A stretch of 64,000 bases of DNA from Spisula solida. Lineage: Eukaryota > Mollusca > Bivalvia > Venerida > Mactridae. The stretch lies in assembly GCA_947247005.1 (NCBI GenBank), contig OX365959.1:41819097-41883096 (forward strand), in the 5' to 3' direction. Under the pieces are notes generated by a model. The model did no database searches, was not told the origin of the DNA, and saw only the letters and a program-made list of their open reading frames with translations. Positions 57,391-64,000 of this stretch are shown here, piece after piece (the stretch's first letter is position 1; the number at the start of each line of letters is the position of its first letter). Both the position numbers and the translations under genes were made by a program.

Positions 57391-57839
57391 ACTTGCACTA
57401 CAATGTATCATATTACATTTTGATTAGTCTTCGGTTAGAAATTTTCTAAAGGTTCAGTGTTTTTACAAAATTTAAAAATTGGCGATATTTTATTCAGTGA
57501 CAAGTGACTAGATTTCACACTAGCTCTGGAAATGTCATATTGTTTAAGGAGACTTCGGATTGTTTTCAAACCATAAATTCAGTGCACACATATTTAGTGG
57601 ATTGTTTCTCTATTTTGTTGATTATTTTCTCCTTTTTTTCTAATTTTCCCATCAATTATATGCTTCTGTCCTTCCGTCTGTCCGTACGCGCCCACTAGAC
57701 GTTGTGGGATGTGGAACAATAGGCTATATTTAGATTCTATTCATTCCGTTGCTTACAGGGTGCAAAATGTTGCTTATGGGGTTTTGCAAACAAAAGAAAG
57801 AACAAAAGAAAACCCCACAACATCAAGTCAGTGAGTCCG
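57391..57839. other. Gene-free stretch
   Basis: AT-rich, with CCGTCTGTCCGT near 57670 leading into the next repeat. No gene seen. Confidence 0.4.
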
Positions 57840-58480
57840 TCCGTCCGTCACACTTTTGTCTGGACAATAACTTGAACAGTATTAAAGATATCAATTTGAA
57901 ACTTCATAGGTGAATAGACCTCATTGAGGGGAAGTGCAGTGCACAAGGAACATAACTCTTGATTGTATATTTTTGGAGTTATGGCCCTTTGTATTTTTCA
58001 TACTTAATTCTTGTCTGGGCCATCACTCATACAGTATTAAATATATCAATTTGAAACCTCATAAGTGAATAGACCTCATTGAAGGAAAGTGAAGTGCACA
58101 ATAACCATAACTCTTGATTATATATTTTTTTAGTTATTCCCCTTTGTAATTTTTCAAACTTAATTCTTGTCCTGGCCATAACTTGAACAGTATTAGACTT
58201 TAGAGATATCATTATGAAACGTCATAGCTGAATAGATCTCATATAGATGATGTGCAGTGCCCAAGAACAATAACTCTTTATTCCTTTTTTGAAGTTGTTC
58301 CCCTTTGTAATTTGTCATACTTCATTCTTGGCCAGGCCATAGCTCAAACAGTTTTTAATATATCAATTTGAAAATTCATAAATAAATATAATTATTATAG
58401 TGCTGTGGCAAAGAATAATAACTCTCTTTTGCATATTTTTGAACATTTTTTCTGTGACAAATGCCCCACGGGGACATCAC
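57840..58480 (+). repeat. About 145-bp tandem repeat, 4 units
   Basis: Units share TTAATTCTTG(T/G)C, GGCCAT, CAGTATTA, ATATCAATTTGAAAC, GTGCAGTGC and AATAACTCTT. Related to 16690-17080. Confidence 0.65.
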
Positions 58481-59452
58481 CCGTCTGTAACGGCTCTTGT
58501 TCTAAATATATTCCCTTATTGTCATATAACATACTATCGGTATATATCTCAATCTATAATGTTACTTTAGATAAGTATATGTTAATATGCGAGTAAATAC
58601 ACTGCACGTATATCGGGAATATAAAATAATTCGTCAAACAATTGATCCAGGCTATATCTAGCTACATGTAATATCCATGATCTTGCATTTAAACTTGTTA
58701 TCCATCATCAGTCAATGGTACCAGGCAAGTGCAATAACTCCATGTTTAGCTCGACTATTCGAAGAAAATGGAGAACTATTGTATTAACCCATTTGTTGGC
58801 GCCCGCTTCACACCTTTGGTTAAGGTTTTTGGTGCAGACTTCTATATTTGATCATATCTTAGATATTACTCATACTTTAGCATTGAAACTTTCAACACTT
58901 GTTTACCATCATATGTTAACACTACTGATCACATGCAATAACAACATTTTTATTTTAATTGGAGTGAAGTCCCTTTTTAATTTTTTGGTGCAAGTTACTA
59001 TACTAGACCATATCTTACATACTACATAGTGTCCATGCTATAGCACTTAAACTAATCTTGTATAAGTTGATATATTTACATATTTTGAAAAAGAGTGGGA
59101 TTGATATTACGTTTCAAAATTGTTTACCAATCATTTGTAATTATTATACACATATAAACTATTTGCTGGATAAATACTGTTTAACTAACACTTTTGGCCT
59201 AGTGATTTTAAGTTATGTCCCATTCTTACTTGGACAATTCTTGGTTAAAGTATCATGTTCAAGTTACATTCAGACCAATAATTATCTACTATCAATGATA
59301 TTCAATTGAAACTTACTTGTATCTAGTCTGAACTTAGATGGATATGACATGTCTGCAAATAGTCGAGCGTGCTGTCTTATGGACAGCATATTTTACAAAT
59401 TGACCCATTAAAATCAACTCTAATTTGATATTGGCTTATTAACTACTTTCAG
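58481..59452. other. Upstream region of the third C2H2 gene
   Basis: Blocks at 58860-59050 and 59155-59452 are paralogous to 20490-20680 and 21770-22095, but the hairpins present there are absent here. No separate gene seen. Confidence 0.55.
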
Positions 59453-61538
59453 AAACGTTCAGACACACCAACACTGATGAGGCAACTGACTGAGCTCTAC
59501 ACTACATATCTTCTACTGAACAACCTGTGAAACTGACTGAGCTCTAATCCATTCTACTGAACAACCTGTGAAAACTGACTGAGCTCTACACCATTCTATT
59601 GAACAACCTGTGAAAACTGACTGAGCTCTACACCATTCTACTGAACAACCTGTGTAAACTGACTGAGCTCTACACTATCTACTGAACAACCTGTGAAAAC
59701 TGACTGAGCTCTACACCATTCTATTGAACAACCTGTGAAAACTGACTAAGCTCTACACCATTCTACTGAACAACCTGTGTAAACTGACTGAGCTCTACAC
59801 CATTCTACTGAACAACCTGTGTAAACTGACTAAGCTCTACACCATTCTACTGAAGAACCTGTGAAAACTGACTGAGCTCTACACCATTCTACTGAACAAC
59901 CTGTGTAAACTGACTGAGCTCTACACCATTCTACTGAACAACCTGTGAAAACTGACTGAGCTCTACACCATTCTACTGAACAACCTGTGAAAACTGACTG
60001 AGCTCTACACCATTCTACTGAACAACCTGTGTAAACTGACTGAGCTCTACACTATCTACTGAACAACCTGTGAAAACTGACTGAGCTCTACACCATTCTA
60101 TTGAACAACCTGTGTAAACTGACTAAGCTCTACACCATTCTACTGAAGAACCTGTGTAAACTGACTGAGCTCTACACCATTCTACTGAACAACCTGTGAA
60201 AACTGACTGAGCTCTACACCATTCTACTGAACAACCTGTGAAAACTGACTAAGCTCTACACCATTCTACTGAAGAACCTGTGAAAACTGACTAAGCTCTA
60301 CACCATTCTACTGAAGAACCTGTGAAAACTGACTGAGCTCTACACCATTCTACTGAACAACCTGTGAAAACTGACTGAGCTCTACACCATTCTACTGAAC
60401 AACCTGTGTAAACTGACTGAGCTCTACACCATTCTACTGAACAACCTGTGTAAACTGACTGAGCTCTACACCATTCTACTGAAGAACCTGTGAAAACTGA
60501 CTGAGCTCTACACCATTCTACTGAACAACCTGTGAAAACTGACTGAGCTCTAATCCATTCTACTGAACAACCTGCAAAAATTGACTAAGCTCTACACCAT
60601 TCTACTGAACAACCTGTGAAAACTGACTAAGCTCTACACCATTCTACTGAAGAACCTGTGTAAACTGACTGAGCTCTACACAATTCTACTGAACAACCTG
60701 TGAAAACTGACTGAGCTCTACACCATTCTACTGAAGAACCTGTGAAAACTGACTAAGCTCTACACCATTCTACTGAAGAACCTGTGAAAACTGACTAAGC
60801 TCTACACCATTCTACTGAAGAACCTGTGAAAACTGACTGAGCTCTACACCATTCTACCGAAGAACCTGTGAAAACTGACTGAGCTCTACACCATTCTACT
60901 GAACAACCTGTGTAAACTGACTGAGCTCTACACCATTCTACTGAACAACCTGTGTAAACTGACTGAGCTCTACACCATTCTACTGAACAACCTGTGAAAA
61001 CTGACTAAGCTCTACACCATTCTACTGAAGAACCTGTGAAAACTGACTGAGCTCTACACCATTCTACTGAACAACCTGTGTAAACTGACTGAGCTCTACA
61101 CCATTCTACTGAAGAACCTGTGAAAACTGACTAAGCTCTACACCATTCTACTGAACAACCTGTGTAAACTGACTGAGCTCTACACTATCTACTGAACAAC
61201 CTGTGAAAACTGACTGAGCTCTAATCCATTCTACTGAACAACCTGCAAAAATTGACTAAGCTCTACACCATTCTACTGAACAACCTGTGAAAACTGACTG
61301 AGCTCTATTCCATTCTACTGAACAACCTGTAATAACTGACTGAGCTCTACACAATTCTACTGAACAACCTGTGAAAACTGACTGAGCTCTTATCCATTCA
61401 ACTGAACAACCTGTGAAAACTGACTGAGCTCTTATCCATTCAACTGAACAACCTGTGAAAACTGACTGAGCTCTACACAGAACAACCTGTGTAGTTTGTG
61501 ACACTGTCTTAGTGAATAGTATATCACTAACAGTCCAC
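59453..61538 (+). repeat. Leader exon with about 48 tandem copies of a 42-bp unit
   Basis: After the acceptor AACTACTTTCAG at 59452, about 2.0 kb consists of the unit CTGACTGAGCTCTACACCAT/TCTACTGAACAACCTGTGAA plus AA. A few units are shortened (ACACTATCTACTG). Units differ by a handful of recurring variants (GAGC/AAGC, AACAAC/AAGAAC, GTGAAAA/GTGTAAA), the mark of array turnover. Stops occur in each forward frame, so it is untranslated leader or intron. The array ends at about 61492, directly before the coding region. Homologous arrays have seven units at 22138 and one at 37757. Confidence 0.9.
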
Positions 61539-62849
61539 ATGGCAGTTAATAATGTTGACAAACCATTCAAGTGTGGTATCTGTGGCTCTGAATTTACTCG
61601 AAAGTTTAGTCTAAAAATACACATGAGAACACACACAGGTGAAAAACCATTCAAGTGTGAAATATGTGGATCTGCTTACTCTACAAGCAGTGAACTGAAA
61701 AGTCACATGAAAGTACATACAGGGGAAAAACCGTTCAAGTGTGATATTTGTGAATCTGCTTACTCTACAAGCAGTAACCTGAAATATCACATGCTAGCAC
61801 ATACTGGTGAAAAACCGTTCAAGTGTGATATTTGTGGATCTGCTTACTCTACAAGCTTTAACCTGAAAAGTCACATGAAAGTACATACAGGGGAAAAACC
61901 GTTCAAGTGTGATATTTGTGAATCTGCTTACTCTACAAGCAGTAACCTGAAAAGTCACATGCGAGTACATACAGGTGAAAAACCATTCAAGTGTAAAATT
62001 TGTGGATCTACTCACTCTAACAAAAGTAACTTGAAGTGTCACATGAGAGTACATACAGGTGAAAAACCATTCAAGTGTGATTTTTGTGAATCTGCATTCT
62101 CTCGCAACCAATGCCTTAAGAAACACTTGAGATTACATACTGGTGAAAAACCATTCAAATGTGAAATTTGTGAATCTGTATTTACTCATAATGGTACTCT
62201 TACAGAACATATGAGAATACACACAGGTGAAAAACCATTCAAGTGTGATATATGTGGATCTGCATTTACTAACAAACGTACCATGAAACGTCACATGAGA
62301 GTGCATTCTGGCGAAAAACCATTCAAGTGTGAAATATGTGGATCTGCTTACTCTACAAGAAGTAACCTGAACAGTCACATGCTAGTACACACAGGTGAAA
62401 AACCATTCAAGTGTGATATTTGTGGATCTGCATTCTCTCGCAACGATTTTCTTAAACATCACTTGAGAATACACTCTGGTGAAAGACCGTTCAAGTGTGG
62501 TTTTTGTGATTCATCTTTTAATCTAAAGCAGATTCTGATTCGACACATGAGAACACATTCAGGTGAAAAACCATTCAAGTGTGATGTTTGTGGATCTGCA
62601 TTCGCTCAAAACATTAATCTGACAGTTCATATGAGATTACACACTGGTGAAAAACCATTCAAGTGTGATGTTTGTGGATCTGCATTCGCTCAAAACATTA
62701 ATCTGACGGTGCATATGAGAATACACACTGGTGAAAAACCATTAAAGTGTGATATTTGTGGGTCCGCATTCGCTCAAAACAGTAGTCTTAAACGACACTT
62801 GAGAATACACACTGCTGAAAAATCATTTAAGTGTGGTATTTGTGATTGA
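61539..62849 (+). CDS. C2H2 zinc-finger protein, 15 fingers, clipped last finger
   Basis: The paralogue of 22452-23771 has GTG where that gene has its first ATG, so the first usable start is ATG 61539 (MAVNNVDKPFKCGICGSEFT), giving 436 residues. Fifteen complete C2H2 fingers on a 28-residue period follow, with TGEKPFKC linkers. A sixteenth stops after CGICD because TCA became TGA at 62847; the matching finger in the paralogue is complete. Past the stop the old coding sequence also has an indel and then runs into a repeat at 62916. Fingers 13 and 14 are nearly identical (AQNINLTVHMR), showing internal unit duplication. No effector domain. Predicted nuclear DNA-binding protein, target unknown, probably still functional. 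Confidence 0.9.
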   Translation: MAVNNVDKPFKCGICGSEFTRKFSLKIHMRTHTGEKPFKCEICGSAYSTSSELKSHMKVHTGEKPFKCDICESAYSTSSNLKYHMLAHTGEKPFKCDICGSAYSTSFNLKSHMKVHTGEKPFKCDICESAYSTSSNLKSHMRVHTGEKPFKCKICGSTHSNKSNLKCHMRVHTGEKPFKCDFCESAFSRNQCLKKHLRLHTGEKPFKCEICESVFTHNGTLTEHMRIHTGEKPFKCDICGSAFTNKRTMKRHMRVHSGEKPFKCEICGSAYSTRSNLNSHMLVHTGEKPFKCDICGSAFSRNDFLKHHLRIHSGERPFKCGFCDSSFNLKQILIRHMRTHSGEKPFKCDVCGSAFAQNINLTVHMRLHTGEKPFKCDVCGSAFAQNINLTVHMRIHTGEKPLKCDICGSAFAQNSSLKRHLRIHTAEKSFKCGICD

Positions 62850-62915
62850 GCTTTTAATCGAAAAGAAACCTGATTTATCACATGAGAACACCTTCAGATA
62901 TGAAACCTTTGTAAA

Positions 62916-64000
62916 CTTGTGTGATAGAGTGAGCTTTTGTGATCACTCTTCGTCCGTCCGTCCACAATTTACTTGTGTCGACTCTAGAGGTCACAGTTTT
63001 AGCCTAATCATTATTAAACTTGGTCACAATGATCATCTCAACAAAAAGATTATATTAAGTCAGACGGGGAAGGCAGCACTCAACTTAACCAGCCGAGCAC
63101 AGAAAACATTAAAAACACACACAGCACAATGCCCAACTGAACCAAGCGAGCACAAGAAACATAGACAAAATGCCCAACTACACAAGCGCAGATCCGCCCA
63201 AGTCCAAGCTGTTGAAAAGTATAATAAATTATTACTAGCTGAATGACCCAGTTTCCACAGGAAAAGGACTATAATGCCCAGTTACAGCTGTCAGAAACCT
63301 TAAAACATAATAGTGCCCAACACACTACCAACCAAGAAAATGAAAAAGCTATAGTCACACTGTATAAAAACTGAATAGAAAAAAAGCGGAAAGCCTTACG
63401 AAATCTAGGTCAAGTTCGATATTGGGTCATCTGGGGTAAAAACTAGGTCACAAGGTCAAATCAAAGAAAAACATTGTGTAGTCAGTAGAGGTCACAATTT
63501 TTACTTAATCTTTATGAAACTTCGTCACAATAATCATGTCAACAAAATCTAGGTCAAGTTCGATATTGGATCATCCAGGCTAAAAAACTAGGCCACAAGG
63601 TCAAATGATAGAAAAACCTTGTGTACTATGTAGAGGTCAAAATTTTTACTCAATCATTATGAAACTTGGTCACAATGATCATCACAACAAAATCTAGGTC
63701 AAGTTCGATATTGGGTCATCTGGGGTAAAAACTAGGTCACAAGGTCAAATCAAAGAAAAACATTGTGTAGTCAGTAGAGGTCACAATTTTTACTTAATCT
63801 TTATGAAACTTCGTCACAATAATCATGTCAACAAAATCTAGGTCAAGTTCGATATTGGATCATCCAGGCTAAAAAACTAGGCCACAAGGTCAAATGATAG
63901 AAAAACCTTGTGTACTATGTAGAGGTCAAAATTTTTACTCAATCATTATGAAACTTGGTCACAATGATCATCACAACAAAATCTAGGTCAAGTTCGATAT
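62916..64000 (+). repeat. AGCTCACCTG-ended repeat, interrupted, cut by window end
   Basis: It begins in the middle of the head (GATAGAGTGAGCTTTTGTGA) directly after the ZNF gene and is interrupted at 63047-63400. It continues with a higher-order repeat: 63410-63690 and 63700-63980 are almost identical, about 290 bp apart. Confidence 0.8.
63047..63400 (+). repeat. Dispersed repeat inserted in the AGCTCACCTG repeat
   Basis: Matches 38760-39090 in inverse orientation. It separates ACAAAA at 63041-63046 from AAATCTAGG at 63401, which are contiguous in other copies of the host repeat. A possible coding remnant reads CPTEPSEHKKH. Origin unknown. Confidence 0.7.

Noticed and set aside
59480..61492. 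A 42-bp direct-repeat array that could be mistaken for a CRISPR array
   Set aside because: Units are contiguous with no unique spacers, and the sequence is eukaryotic leader DNA tied to a zinc-finger gene.
61256..61654. A minus-strand open frame with a 14-residue repeat (AQSVFTGCSVEW...)
   Set aside because: It is the complement of the 42-bp array (a multiple of 3, so frames stay open) and then runs antisense over the C2H2 coding region.

Overview
The window looks like nuclear DNA of a mollusc, most likely a heterodont bivalve. This is inferred from four things: AT-rich intron-bearing genes, a lineage-specific C2H2 zinc-finger expansion, 5'-truncated non-LTR retrotransposons, and many copies of a repeat with AGCTCACCTG / CAGGTGAGC ends. 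I know that repeat from bivalve sequences, but I ran no search. I see no bacterial-type gene, no CRISPR array and no certain functional tRNA.

Layout. 1-5.6 kb: repeat ends, a 5'-truncated CR1/Jockey-like LINE (3149-5014), and the tail of a minus-strand gene relic. 5.6-12 kb: that relic belongs to an uncharacterised protein family. A second LINE sits inside it with a 7-bp target duplication, and a leader exon lies near 11.9 kb. 12-20 kb: small inverted-repeat elements, a repeat carrying an array of tRNA-like T-arms, and a long hairpin. 20.5-23.8 kb: a 15-finger C2H2 gene with a 42-bp leader minisatellite. 24-31 kb: tandem repeats, a repeat dimer split by an insertion, and reverse-transcriptase relics. 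31.46-36.76 kb: inverted-repeat element 2. 37.7-38.75 kb: a second C2H2 gene with two frameshifts. 39.90-45.08 kb: inverted-repeat element 1. 45.3-47.2 kb: a small inverted-repeat element and a duplicated hairpin. 47.6-55.9 kb: a block of inverted tRNA-like copies, a duplicated signal-peptide exon and a 1.1-kb direct duplication. 56-58.5 kb: further repeats. 58.7-62.85 kb: a third C2H2 gene, paralogous to the first, with the 42-bp leader unit expanded to about 48 copies. The last 1.1 kb is repeat.

The most interesting content is the pair of inverted-repeat elements. Element 1 is 5178 bp, has 450-bp terminal inverted repeats (TIRs) with one mismatch by eye, and has a 5-bp candidate target duplication. 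Each TIR carries a short first exon ending in a perfect GTAAGT donor. The left copy splices in frame to a five-finger zinc-finger gene. The right copy leads into a convergent gene for an unrecognised protein of about 490 residues. Element 2 has about 505-bp TIRs, a 5-bp target duplication and the same plan: one coding first exon in both TIRs splices in frame to two different convergent second exons. One promoter/first-exon module duplicated in the TIRs would thus drive both genes. I recognise no transposase, so the mobilisation chemistry is open.

Most of the rest is transposon-derived. The three large C2H2 genes are the best candidates for host genes. Several coding lesions are one-base changes in short homopolymers, so some apparent decay may be assembly error.
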